This document shows positions 1-7,316 of a stretch of 64,000 bases of DNA, piece by piece. This stretch comes from Streptomyces sp. NBC_00353 (lineage in GTDB: Bacteria > Actinomycetota > Actinomycetes > Streptomycetales > Streptomycetaceae): NCBI RefSeq assembly GCF_036108815.1, contig NZ_CP107985.1:1240001-1304000 (forward strand), given 5' to 3'. Position 1 is the first letter of the stretch, and every line of letters starts with the position of its first letter. The notes below the pieces were generated by a model that saw nothing but the letters and a program-made list of their open reading frames with translations, had not been told where the DNA came from and did no database searches. A program made the translations under genes and the position numbers.

Positions 1-102
1 CACCTGGCGGTAGCTATACGAGAACAGGGCCTTGACCGACGCTGGCATCCACTCGTGATTCCCCTCGCCGTGACACTGATACTCATCCTGCACGCCGGTC
101 AT
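1..102 (-). CDS. Partial hypothetical protein running off the left edge
   Basis: On the minus strand an ATG at 102 opens a frame that stays open to the window edge, giving 34 residues with a Cys/His-rich stretch (YQCHGEGNH) and an aromatic end (FSYSYRQ). The frame is also open upstream to about 153, where HCAYRHC adds further Cys and His, so a zinc-ribbon-like protein or the middle of a decayed gene are both possible. No convincing ribosome binding site precedes the ATG. The function is unknown and the call is weak because most of the gene lies outside the window. Confidence 0.25.
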   Translation of the reverse strand, partial: MTGVQDEYQCHGEGNHEWMPASVKALFSYSYRQV

Positions 103-763
103 GCCCGCGCAGTGCCGATACGCACAGTGAAGCGCCCGCTTCGGCGCTGACTTCTACCTCGGACACCAGGGGAGGCTGCCAACCATGGGCGCCTCCTGTC
201 GTCAGGGTGCGGCGCGCGCGACGCCGCCGCCGGGACGCTGGGCGTCGCCCTCATCGCCCGTCAGCTGCGCGACTGGACCATCAACTGACCTGCCCGCAGT
301 GCCCATGCCCGCCCGGGATACCCCACAGCCAGGAGACCGGCGGAAAAGGCCGTGGCCGGGTGTGACAGGCTCGGCAACGGCCCGCCACACCCGTACATGC
401 CATGCCCGGGGTGCTCGCCCTGCGCGTCCACACACCGCACCTCCTGGGCCGCCCTATGCGCCCCTACCCGCTCATCCGGCTGTCTGCCCGCAGGGAGCCA
501 CTCACGAGAGCTGGGCACTTCCCGGCCAATCAGGGCGAACGCGCCACACGGTGAGCGGCGGCGCTGCAACGATCGAGGGGTGCGGGTCCCGGCCGGGACC
601 CGCATGCTTACGCCATCAACGGTGATAACGGTCGAGGGCCGCCGCCAACGGCGACGCATACCAACAACCCTCTGCCCAGAGACGGCCGGTTGCCCACTGT
701 CGATCGCTCAGCGTGTCCCCATATGCTCCTCATTCGGCTTGCCCGCCCTTTTCAGGAGGTGTC
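103..763. other. Stretch without a supported gene
   Basis: About 660 bases in which the open frames are low-complexity Pro/Arg/Ala translations with no recognisable motif. The only structure seen is a strong hairpin at 582-603. The segment may be decayed mobile DNA. Confidence 0.5.
582..603. terminator. GC-rich hairpin, terminator-like
   Basis: A perfect 9-bp inverted repeat, GCGGGTCCC and GGGACCCGC, encloses a 4-base GGCC loop. There is no T tail, as is usual for Streptomyces terminators. It lies in a gene-free stretch, so what it terminates is unclear. Confidence 0.4.
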
Positions 764-976
764 GTGCCACGCAACACGATGTTTTGCTACACCTGCGACT
801 CCGACGAACCACATCGCCCCCTCACTGCCCTGGAGAAGGTCTGGCTCAAGGAGCGCACAAGCCGGAAGAACGTCGAGGGGTTCTTCATGTGCAAGGCGCC
901 CAACTGCCGGAATGTACGCGCAGGCTTTAACAAGCGCCCCTTCGACCCAGTCATCCGCGTTCCCCTGCCCGACTGA
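764..976 (+). CDS. Small four-cysteine hypothetical protein (zinc-ribbon-like)
   Basis: This is a 70-residue protein starting at GTG 764, chosen because a full AGGAGG-type ribosome binding site lies just upstream, whereas the longer in-frame start at 713 has none. Cysteines at residues 8, 11, 43 and 48 form a CxxC plus CxxxxC pair, consistent with one structural zinc. A basic central segment (KERTSRKN) separates the pairs. No catalytic motif is visible. The gene stands alone between gene-free DNA and a decayed gene. The zinc binding is inference and the function is unknown. Confidence 0.65.
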   Translation: MPRNTMFCYTCDSDEPHRPLTALEKVWLKERTSRKNVEGFFMCKAPNCRNVRAGFNKRPFDPVIRVPLPD

Positions 977-1168
977 CCCGCCAAGCGCAGAGACGACGTC
1001 GACGCCCTGGACGACCACCACGTTCGGTTACGGGGGCCGCAACGACACCGTGCGCGGGGTCCACAGTCACGAGACACACAGGGTGCTCCTTGTGCGTTCG
1101 GTGCGGCGGGGGTGCCACTCCCCCGCCGTCGGGGCGGGGCGCAGCGGGTCGGCTGCGCCCCGGGGCGG

Positions 1169-1430
1169 TCAGTACTGTACGAAGTGCAGGGCGCGAGCCT
1201 GGGCGGCGGTGTCCAGCGGCGGGGTGCACCACTGGATGCTGTCGAGGACGATCAGGTCGGTGACGTCGTCGAAGCCCGGGGGGCGCTGGCGAGCATGTGG
1301 ACGTAAAAGGAGAACGCGAGCGCGTCAAGTTCCTTGGCCGGGCCCGCCCCGGGCAGTGGCGGGTTCGTGCGCAGGGCCGCGATGTAGGCCAGGGCGAGCA
1401 GGCCGAAGATGTCGGCTTCGAGGAGGCGCT
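1169..1430 (-). pseudogene. Frameshifted conserved hypothetical fragment
   Basis: Reading leftward, one frame gives a protein-like segment (IFGLLALAYIAAL, then KELDALAFSFYVHMLASAP), and a different frame continues the sense as FDDVTDLIVLDSIQWC and ends at a TGA at 1169. The switch falls at a run of six G at 1278-1283, so a one-base insertion or deletion there explains the break. No start codon is evident. The fragment follows directly after the stop (1431) of the transposon-split MFS gene. A sequencing error in the G run is the alternative. The family is not recognised. Confidence 0.45.
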
Positions 1431-1473
1431 TCAGGCGATGGCGCTGCGGCGGCCCGCGCGGCCGAGTACGGCT
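1431..1473 (-). pseudogene. 3' end of MFS transporter gene, cut off by transposon insertion
   Basis: When bases 1484-4860 and one copy of the 10-bp duplication are removed, the minus-strand MFS frame at 4861 and upward continues without a break into this segment. It adds a short basic tail (VLGRAGRRSAIA) and a TGA at 1431, a normal ending for an MFS transporter. The segment is therefore the displaced C-terminus of the gene whose other part lies at 4861-5405. The evidence is direct reading of both junctions. Confidence 0.75.
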
Positions 1474-1483
1474 GCGGCGGCCA

Positions 1484-1558
1484 CAAGGCTGTTCCAAAGT
1501 CCTAGCGGGTGGTGAAGGTGCTGGTCACGGCGTGGTGACGATGTTGGTGAGGACCGCT
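1484..1558 (+). repeat. Left terminal inverted repeat of the transposon
   Basis: 75 bases nearly identical, as a reverse complement, to 4786-4860. The only differences are at repeat positions 3 and 21. The outer 20 bases also match the internal IS right end at 2801-2820 at most positions. Confidence 0.8.
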
Positions 1559-1566
1559 ACTTACAG

Positions 1567-1628
1567 ATCGAGGCTCCTGTTGTGGACGGATGACCTTGCG
1601 AGTCGTCGTCCAGAACCGGAGCCTCGAT
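1567..1628 (+). promoter_or_regulatory. Inverted repeat overlapping the transposase start codon
   Basis: An 11-base arm ATCGAGGCTCC at 1567-1577 pairs perfectly with GGAGCCTCGAT at 1618-1628. The second arm contains the first bases of the transposase ATG at 1627. In mRNA this would hide the start codon, a common way of limiting IS translation. The regulatory role is inference. Confidence 0.45.
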
Positions 1629-2778
1629 GTGCCGTCAGTCTGCCACCGCCTGTCTGGTCAAGTCGCCGTTGCTGGCGGGGTGTTCGGGGCTGTCGTTGGC
1701 GGAACGGCTGGTCAGGCTGCCGGACCCGCGCCATCGCCGGGGTGTGCGTCACCCGTTCGTGGCGGTGCTGCTGATCGCCGCGTCCGCGGTGGCGGCGGGC
1801 GCACGCTCGTACACGGCGATCGGGCAATGGGCTCGCAGCGCCCCGCAGCAGACCCTGGCCCGGTGCGGCGCACGCTTTCTGACCTCGCTGAACGTGCGGA
1901 TCGCGCCGAGCAGGTCGACGATCCGCAGGATCGTCTCCGTTGTCTGCCCGGGCGGCCTGGCCGACCTGATGGGCGAGGCTCCGGTGGGAGCTCGGTCAGT
2001 TGCGGTGGACGGCAAGAGCGCCCGCGGCTCGCGCACCGATGCCGCGCCCGCCGCTCACCTGCTGTCCGCGGTCACGGCCGCCGGCCGTGTCGTGAGTCAG
2101 GTGCGGGTACCGGACAAGACCAACGAGATCTCCGCGTTCACCGCTCTGCTGGCCCCGTTCGATCTGGCCGGCACCGTGGTGACGGCCGACGCCCTGCACA
2201 CCCAGCGCGAGCACGCGAAATGGCTGGTGGAGGTGAAGCAGGCGCACTACCTGCTGGTAGTCAAGGGCAACCAGCCGAACCTGCACGCGGCGGTCAAGAC
2301 TCTGCCGTGGAAGGACGTGACCGCCCGCCGCTACGACCGCGAGCGCGGGCACGGGCGGCGCGAGACCCGCTCTGTGCGCACGCTCACCGTCACCGGCCTG
2401 AGCCTGGACTTCCCGCACGTCGTCCAGGCCGCGAAGATCCTGCGCCACCGCACCGACCTCAGGAGCGGCAAGGTGACCCGGCAGACCGTCTACGCGGTCA
2501 CGGACATGACGGCACATGAGGCATCACCGCATCTCATCGGCTGTATCGCCAGATCGCAGTGGGGCATCGAGGCCGTCCACCACATCAGAGACGTCACGTT
2601 CGCCGAGGACGCCTCCCAGGTCCGGACCGGGCACGGCCCGGAGAATATGGCCACCCTGCGAAACCTCGCAATCAACAAGCTCCGCGAGCACGGCCACACC
2701 AGCATCGCGGCAGGCCTCCGCGAGATGTCTTACGAGCCCTTCACCCGCCCCCTCGACCTCCTCGGCATTGCCCCGTGA
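1627..2778 (+). CDS. ISAs1-family transposase
   Basis: A 383-residue DDE transposase, full length for the family. The N-terminal third carries the DUF4338/H-repeat-like segment (RHRRGVRHPFVAVLL), followed by catalytic-core signatures: VAVDGKSARGS with the first Asp, VVTADALHTQ with the second, and the C-terminal WGIEAVHHIRDVTFAED with the Glu. The closing motif GHGPENMATLRNLAINKLR is diagnostic for ISAs1/IS1548-type enzymes. The gene sits between the element's inverted repeats and looks intact, so it could still be active. The start overlaps the 3' arm of a hairpin. Transposition of the larger 1484-4860 unit by this protein is inference. Confidence 0.9.
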   Translation: MCRQSATACLVKSPLLAGCSGLSLAERLVRLPDPRHRRGVRHPFVAVLLIAASAVAAGARSYTAIGQWARSAPQQTLARCGARFLTSLNVRIAPSRSTIRRIVSVVCPGGLADLMGEAPVGARSVAVDGKSARGSRTDAAPAAHLLSAVTAAGRVVSQVRVPDKTNEISAFTALLAPFDLAGTVVTADALHTQREHAKWLVEVKQAHYLLVVKGNQPNLHAAVKTLPWKDVTARRYDRERGHGRRETRSVRTLTVTGLSLDFPHVVQAAKILRHRTDLRSGKVTRQTVYAVTDMTAHEASPHLIGCIARSQWGIEAVHHIRDVTFAEDASQVRTGHGPENMATLRNLAINKLREHGHTSIAAGLREMSYEPFTRPLDLLGIAP

Positions 2779-2800
2779 CCAGCAACTACACGAACATCAA

Positions 2801-2820
2801 AGGGCTTTGGAACTGCCCTG
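2801..2820 (-). repeat. Internal right inverted repeat of the ISAs1 element
   Basis: Its reverse complement differs from the left tip 1484-1503 only at a few positions (CAGGGCAGTTCCAAAGCCCT). It follows the transposase stop by 22 bases, the usual place for the IS right end. Confidence 0.6.
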
Positions 2821-2849
2821 GCTCACCACGCTCGACACCGCCCTGCAGC

Positions 2850-2989
2850 GACAGCTACCGCTGCACACAGGACGCGGAGATCCCGAACAAACGGGCGACC
2901 TCCGCCTTCGACGCCTCAGGATGGGCACGGGCAAACGCGATCACATCGCGACGGAACTCGGCGGGGTGCGGCTTCGGCATGGTCGACAT
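2850..2989 (-). pseudogene. IS3-family OrfA remnant
   Basis: From an ATG at 2989 the minus strand encodes a short peptide with the HTH start typical of IS3 OrfA proteins: HPAEFRRDVIAFARAH followed by KAEVARLFGISASCVQRW-like sequence. A stop interrupts it at 2855, and the DNA beyond belongs to the ISAs1 right end, so only the first 45 or so residues of a roughly 100-residue OrfA remain. There is no OrfB. It is a remnant inside the larger transposon. Confidence 0.6.
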
Positions 2990-3089
2990 CCTTCCTGCAA
3001 CGATCACAAATCGCCACAAATGCCTGCCAACTGGGTGTGGGGCACCTCCGATCATGAGTGTTTCGGTCTGTCTGCTCGTAAGTCTGGGT

Positions 3090-3185
3090 ATGGGAATCCG
3101 TCAGTCGCGGCCATGGTTCGTGTCGGACGAACTGTGGTCGCTCATCGAGCCGTTACTGCCGACGATGTCCTCGACCCCTCGCCCA
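3090..3185 (+). pseudogene. IS5-family transposase N-terminal remnant
   Basis: An ATG at 3090 begins MGIRQSRPWFVSDELWSLI followed by EPLLP, the characteristic N-terminus of IS5-type transposases (compare the intact example at 7335). After about 30 residues the reading degrades and the convergent gene ending at 3244 begins. Only the start of the IS5 gene survives. Confidence 0.55.
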
Positions 3186-3243
3186 CTTCTGCCGACAGAT
3201 CTCCGGCGCAGGACACCAAGGTGGGACGCCGCCGGGCGAACCG

Positions 3244-4131
3244 TCAGGTTGCGCCCGGACGCCTGGCGGACCGGAGCAGCGCCTCCAGCTCAGGCACCAT
3301 GTACGGCGGTACCTCATAGCGGGCTCGCATGGCCCGCAGCTGCATGCGAAGGCGAAGGGTGTCACCCTCAATGGTGAGGGCCCTCTCGGTAAGTTCGTCG
3401 AGGCTCTTCTGCAGGTGACGCCCGTACCCGAGTGCTGTGCCGAGGTGCGCGAACTGCTCTGCGGCGTAACGTTCCTGGCGGGTGAGCGTAGTGATTTCCT
3501 CCGGGGTGAACAGATCTTTAACGTACGAGGGGCGGTCCCCATAGGTAACGGACGTTACTTTCATGCGCGTGTGGTAGATGAGCTGCCTCACCATGCCGGC
3601 TTGCCACTCCTCCAGGTTGCGGCTGTGCCGGACACACTGCTGGATCGCTGCCGATAGCTGCTCGTGCGAGATCATGAACAACTGGCGCAGCACCTCACGT
3701 TGCCCCCGTTGCAGCATCTCCCGCTTCCATGCAAAGGGAAGGTTCTGAAGGGGCAAGCACCCATCCAGCGGCGCTGTCGGACCCTGCTCGGGTGGTACGA
3801 GGGGCTGTCCCGGCGGTGGGATCTCCGCTTCGGTCAGCGCCACATTCATCAGGTAATCGATGGCCAGCATATGGAGCTCGGGGGCCAGTTCGACGGTCTC
3901 GACTATGTCGATGGCGATGTGCAGCAGAGCCAACGTGTCGGAGTTGGCGAGCCCACCGGAGGCCATGATGTCGAGGCTGGACCGATGGGCGGCGACCAAC
4001 TCAGACCAGTTGCCGCCCTCCTCCGCGGCCCCGACTGTGTTGCAAGCCAGGCCGAAGACCCAGAACCTAGTCCACTGGGCGCCGATGGGCTCTCGCCCTC
4101 CCATCAAGTGGAACTGCCGCACATCGATCAT
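3244..4131 (-). CDS. Transposon passenger protein of unknown function (second gene)
   Basis: A 295-residue protein starting at the ATG at 4131, which overlaps the TGA of the upstream gene as ATGA, so the two are probably translationally coupled. It is predicted to be soluble and largely helical: acidic and aliphatic segments near residues 65-100 (LALLHIAIDIVETVELAPEL), a Pro-rich linker at about 105-122, a helical middle with HSRNLEEWQAGM, and a basic C-terminus (LRLRMQLRAMRARYEVPP). No enzyme motif, Walker box or HTH was recognised. Third-position GC looks lower than in neighbouring housekeeping genes, which fits acquired DNA. It lies inside the 1484-4860 transposon. The function is unknown. 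Confidence 0.7.
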   Translation of the reverse strand: MIDVRQFHLMGGREPIGAQWTRFWVFGLACNTVGAAEEGGNWSELVAAHRSSLDIMASGGLANSDTLALLHIAIDIVETVELAPELHMLAIDYLMNVALTEAEIPPPGQPLVPPEQGPTAPLDGCLPLQNLPFAWKREMLQRGQREVLRQLFMISHEQLSAAIQQCVRHSRNLEEWQAGMVRQLIYHTRMKVTSVTYGDRPSYVKDLFTPEEITTLTRQERYAAEQFAHLGTALGYGRHLQKSLDELTERALTIEGDTLRLRMQLRAMRARYEVPPYMVPELEALLRSARRPGAT

Positions 4132-4658
4132 TGCTCTTCCGCCTCTGCACGCAGTCGGCCAACCATGTCTGCGGCAATGCACTTCGCTACGTGTGGAGGG
4201 AATCCACGGCCCTCCAACTCGGCGGCCACCCAACGCTCCTCAGCCGCACGCTGCTCGCTGGTCGAGTTACGCAACAGCGGCAGATACTGCTCCAGTAGAC
4301 GCAGGGCCTCCACCGTCAGCTCGGCACGGTCACCGTCCGGTGCCTCGGCCGAGCGGCGGAGCAGCGCCCGGATCCGCCTGGAGGTGCCCTCCTTGACGGC
4401 GTCCCCGAGGGCCTGTGTCAGGCCTGCCACGAAGGCACTCACCGTCGCGGCTACCAGCGCGGTGATGGCCGCCTCAGCGAGGAAGTTGCGGACCGCACTG
4501 TCGGACTGCGAGTACTCGGCCTGATCCGCGACCGCATCGTAGAGATCCACGAAGAGCGATTCTGCATCCATGCCAGCCATAGTCGCAGCAACCTCCGCAC
4601 CACCAAAACCAGTTGTGAGAATCCTCTGCAAGCGGGCACGGCTCAGTGACTGGAACAT
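4128..4658 (-). CDS. Transposon passenger protein with one hydrophobic segment (first gene)
   Basis: A 176-residue protein of unknown function. The ATG at 4658 is preferred because GAGG lies just upstream, although spacing is short; a GTG at 4715 would add 19 residues without a visible binding site. Residues 1-60 are a mixed acidic domain. Residues 62-84 (ITALVAATVSAFVAGLTQAL) could form one membrane helix or a buried helix. The C-terminal half is charged and helical, ending in EGRGFPPHVAKCIAADMV. Its stop overlaps the start of the next gene (ATGA). The arrangement resembles two-component accessory modules in which a small membrane-associated protein partners a larger soluble one, but no family was recognised. 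Confidence 0.65.
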   Translation of the reverse strand: MFQSLSRARLQRILTTGFGGAEVAATMAGMDAESLFVDLYDAVADQAEYSQSDSAVRNFLAEAAITALVAATVSAFVAGLTQALGDAVKEGTSRRIRALLRRSAEAPDGDRAELTVEALRLLEQYLPLLRNSTSEQRAAEERWVAAELEGRGFPPHVAKCIAADMVGRLRAEAEEQ

Positions 4659-4785
4659 GGTCCTCGCGACATGAGGTGGGCCCACTGGAACAGCATCCGA
4701 GGCGGCTGACACCACGCCACGGGAGTGTTCAATGAACGGCGGATCCGATGATCGGGGAGACGCCAGATGAGTGACATCACCATCG

Positions 4786-4860
4786 AGCGGTCCTCACCAA
4801 CATCGTCACCACGCCGTGACCAGCACCTTCACCACCCGCCAGGACTTTGGAACAGCCCTG
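4786..4860 (-). repeat. Right terminal inverted repeat of the transposon
   Basis: The reverse complement matches 1484-1558 at 73 of 75 bases. Inside of it (below 4786) the similarity stops at once, so it is only a fragment of an ISAs1 left end in opposite orientation. The outer neighbour 4861-4870 is the duplicated target GCGGCGGCCA. Confidence 0.8.
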
Positions 4861-5405
4861 GCGGCGGCCAGCACCGCGAGCACAGCTGCGGTGAACCAGA
4901 GCATCGCCGAGATGGCGGTGGTGTATTGGGTGGCGATACCCAGACCGATGGCCGACACGATCAACCCGAGGTAGGCGATCAAAAACAGCCCAGCCAGCGC
5001 GGCACGCGCACGGCAGGGCTCGCTGCCGCGGCGACGGAGCCGATCACTGACTTGAACAGCACGCCGGCGCCTGCGCACGCCGGCGCGCCGCCGATTAGGA
5101 ACGCGGCCAGGTTGGCCCCCTCCATACCTGCCGCGAGCACGATCAAGCCCGCGGCCTCACCGACAAGTCCCGCACTCAGGAGCGTCCGCAGCTTCATCCG
5201 GGGTGTGGCGGACTTGGCCAGCGACGCCACACCGAACACCACGAACACGATCACGCCCGCCAAGGCACGGCTCGGGTGATGCAAAGTTCCGGCGACAAAG
5301 GCCGGCGCGAGGGAGGTGAAGAACCCGAAGACCGAGAAGGCACCGAAAGCACCTACGGCGGCGGCGATGAAACCGGCTCGATCGCCGTGGTCGGCGCTGA
5401 TACTT
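4861..5405 (-). pseudogene. MFS transporter remnant, truncated, frameshifted and transposon-split
   Basis: Minus-strand reading from about 5405 gives the C-terminal half of an MFS protein with several membrane helices (GFIAAAVGAFGAFSVFGFF; LAGVIVFVVFGVASL; later LAGLFLIAYLGLIVSAIGLG). The frame must change near 5010-5025 to keep the sense. The N-terminal half is missing upstream of 5405. The 3' end is displaced to 1431-1473 by the transposon. In the present DNA the frame instead runs into the transposon end and picks up a foreign tail (PKSWRVVKVLVTAW). Three separate lesions make it non-functional. Confidence 0.75.
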
Positions 5406-5678
5406 TGCGGGCGCCAGACAGGTCGCTGCGTTAGTTAGTCTCCGGTGTGACGGCTGCAATGTGCCGTCTTCGTGGCAGTGAGCCATCTGGCGATGTAGCC
5501 GCCGGCGCGAGGAAAGCACCGCCTGCCGCAGCTCCTCAAAAGGGGGCCGGCAGACGGAAGCCTTCGCGGCGTGTGCCCCGCCATGTTGCCGCCAGTCAGG
5601 CACAATGACGAACACCACGAGAATGACGACAGCGATCACCGTGGAGCCCTTCACCCGTCGAGGCGCCCCTCGCCGTCG
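5406..5678. other. Short gap with a possible tiny membrane peptide
   Basis: On the minus strand a GTG at 5654 begins a peptide with one hydrophobic helix (TVIAVVILVVFVIVPDW). The frame then becomes Arg-rich and runs into the MFS remnant out of phase. It may be the start of another lost membrane gene. Nothing else is seen. Confidence 0.3.
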
Positions 5679-6398
5679 TCATGGCCTCTGTACAGAGAAC
5701 TCGTTACCGTCGGGGTCGAGCATTAGCACTCGGCCGCCGTCTCGCTCACCGATGTCGGAGTGCGTCGCGCCGAGCGAGATCAGGCGGTCGACCTCCGCCT
5801 CCCAGTCGGCGTCGGCGGGGAGCGCCAGCTCGAAGTACAGCCTGTTCGTGCCCGTCTTCGATGCCACCGGAGGACCACCCCACGTGATCTTCGTACCGCC
5901 GTTCGGCGATTGGATCGCGGTCTCCTGGTCCTGGTCCCAGACCAGCGGCCACCGTAGCGCCTCGCTCCAGAAGTAACCGACCTCCTGCGTACCGTCGCAG
6001 GCCAGCGCTCCGATGAAGCCGGTGTCAGCGAGGAACTTGTTGCCCGCCTCGATTACGCAGAACTCGTTGCCGTCTGGATCGGCGAGCACCACATGCCCCT
6101 CTTCCGGGAGTTGGCCCACGTCGATGTGGTTGCCACCGAAATCCAGCGCCCTGGCCACCGTCTGCTGCTGATCCTCCGGCGAGGTGCTCGTCAGGTCGAA
6201 GTGCGCCCGGTTCTGGCCAATCTTCGGCTCCTGGCTCGGCAGGAAACGGATGCGGAACCCGGCGGTATCAGGGGGCAGGATCGCGACGTCGTCGTCCGGA
6301 CCGTCGGCCGACTCCCAGCCCAAGACCCCGGCCCAGAACCGCGCTAGGCCCGACGGCCGGGTCGCATTGAAGCAGATCGCGAACAATTGACTGGTCAT
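5679..6398 (-). CDS. VOC-family protein with two glyoxalase-fold domains
   Basis: A 239-residue protein. The ATG at 6398 was chosen over the longer frame because the conserved fold begins at once (QLFAICFNATRPSGLARFW). It holds two vicinal-oxygen-chelate modules, roughly residues 4-118 and 122-239. The first has a His in RAHFDL and a Glu in DPDGNEFCVIE, possible metal ligands. The second keeps DPDGNEFSV but has LYFEL where the His would be, so its metal site may be lost. Two-domain VOC proteins of this size include glyoxalase-like and bleomycin-binding-like proteins; the substrate cannot be told. It stands alone beside the IS5-like unit that begins at 6679. Confidence 0.8.
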   Translation of the reverse strand: MTSQLFAICFNATRPSGLARFWAGVLGWESADGPDDDVAILPPDTAGFRIRFLPSQEPKIGQNRAHFDLTSTSPEDQQQTVARALDFGGNHIDVGQLPEEGHVVLADPDGNEFCVIEAGNKFLADTGFIGALACDGTQEVGYFWSEALRWPLVWDQDQETAIQSPNGGTKITWGGPPVASKTGTNRLYFELALPADADWEAEVDRLISLGATHSDIGERDGGRVLMLDPDGNEFSVQRP

Positions 6399-6881
6399 AC
6401 CCCGTGCATCTCCGATCCACTGACGGTTGATACGGCGCCTCGCACTCGCCATCCCCGCGAGCGCAGCCTAGGGGTGGCCGTGCGGCACGCGCATCCGAGT
6501 TTCCGTCGCCGGGGAGCCCGGTCCCCCACAAGATGACGATCGTGCAGAACGGCACCGTCGTCCACGGCACCGGCTGAGCCAACCCGTCACGCCGGGGCCG
6601 CAGCCGATTCACCCTCGGGGGTGCTCGGCGCGGGCACGGTGGCGGCGCGGGCGGGCAGGTCCAGGTCGAGGCGTCTAGGTCCTGTCGTCAAATTCCCGTC
6701 TGCCCCACTGGGCGGCCTACGGTCCTCCCCCGGCGGCCCGGCCGGGGAGGCGACGACCCCAAAACCCCTTCTCACCTGCTCGCTTCACCCGGTACGGTCT
6801 CGATCACGTTCCCACTGCGGGGAGCCCAGGAGTTCCGCGCGGTCGCCCCGGCAGTTCCCCCGTTGAGAGTAGGTTTCGTCA
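6399..6881. other. Gene-poor stretch containing the IS5-like left end
   Basis: No supported gene is seen. A CTAG at 6675-6678 followed by GTCCTGTCGTCAAATT resembles, inverted, the right end of the transposase at 8165-8188, so the left end of the IS5-like unit probably lies here. A frame near 6530 ending in TIVQNGTVVHGTG is too short to assign. Confidence 0.45.
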
Positions 6882-7262
6882 ATGGCATGTCGTATCAGTG
6901 AGCTCGTACTCGGTTGCCGTGATCCCGAGGGGCTGGCGCGGTTCTGGTGCGAGGTCCTGGACTTCGTAGTGCTCGATCGCGAAGGGGACGACTGCTTCGA
7001 GATCGGGCCGCGCGAAGGGTTCGGCGGCCCGCAGCCGACGATCATCCTCAGTCGCAGGGACGAGCCGGAGCCGGGGAAGTCCCGGCTGCACATCGACGTC
7101 AACGCCACCGACCGCGATCAGGACGCCGAGCTCGAACGCCTCCTGAAGCTCGGGGCGCGCCCGGCTGACATCGGCCAGACCGGCGAGGAGCAGTGGCACG
7201 TTCTTGCCGACCCCGAGGGCAATGAGTTCTGCCTGCTCAAGGCCCGTCTCAACCCGCTCTGA
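6882..7262 (+). CDS. VOC-family (glyoxalase-fold) protein
   Basis: A 126-residue single-domain VOC protein starting at ATG 6882 behind GAGAGTAGG. It has the usual opening (SELVLGCRDPEGLARFWCEV), a central SRLHIDVNATD with a possible metal-ligand His, and the closing WHVLADPEGNEFCLL containing the Glu ligand. Such proteins are often dimeric and bind small toxic or aromatic compounds; no substrate can be inferred. It lies between the probable left end of an IS5-like unit and that unit's transposase, so it may be an IS passenger. It is related to, but not a duplicate of, the two-domain protein at 5679-6398. Confidence 0.85.
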   Translation: MACRISELVLGCRDPEGLARFWCEVLDFVVLDREGDDCFEIGPREGFGGPQPTIILSRRDEPEPGKSRLHIDVNATDRDQDAELERLLKLGARPADIGQTGEEQWHVLADPEGNEFCLLKARLNPL

Positions 7263-7316
7263 CGGCTCTGTGTCCCCGGTGCGACCCCAGAGCCTCCCGA
7301 CAAATGGTGATCTCGA

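Larger units (their letters stand above)
1484..2820 (+). mobile_element. ISAs1-family insertion sequence (core IS)
   Basis: The left tip (1484-1503) and the inverted sequence at 2801-2820 share the pattern CAxGGCxGTTCCAAAGxCCT. They frame a single transposase gene in a 1,337-bp unit, a normal size for this family. No target duplication was found at the internal right end, so this may no longer be an independently inserted copy. It forms the left part of the larger 1484-4860 unit. Confidence 0.7.
1484..4860. mobile_element. ISAs1-family transposon carrying passenger genes, 3,377 bp
   Basis: The unit is bounded by 75-bp inverted repeats (1484-1558 and 4786-4860) that match at 73 of 75 positions, with outer tips CAAGGCTGTTCC and CAGGGCTGTTCC. 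It is flanked by an exact 10-bp direct repeat, GCGGCGGCCA, at 1474-1483 and 4861-4870. It carries an ISAs1-type transposase with its own nearby right end at about 2801-2820, IS remnants, and a two-gene operon (3244-4658). The simplest reading is an IS plus a truncated, inverted second left end that together moved the DNA between them. ISAs1 elements usually make 8-10-bp duplications, which fits. Confidence 0.75.

Noticed and set aside
185..625. A 146-residue frame at the left end
   Set aside because: Pro/Arg/Ala-rich, no motif, no ribosome binding site, and contains a terminator-like hairpin.
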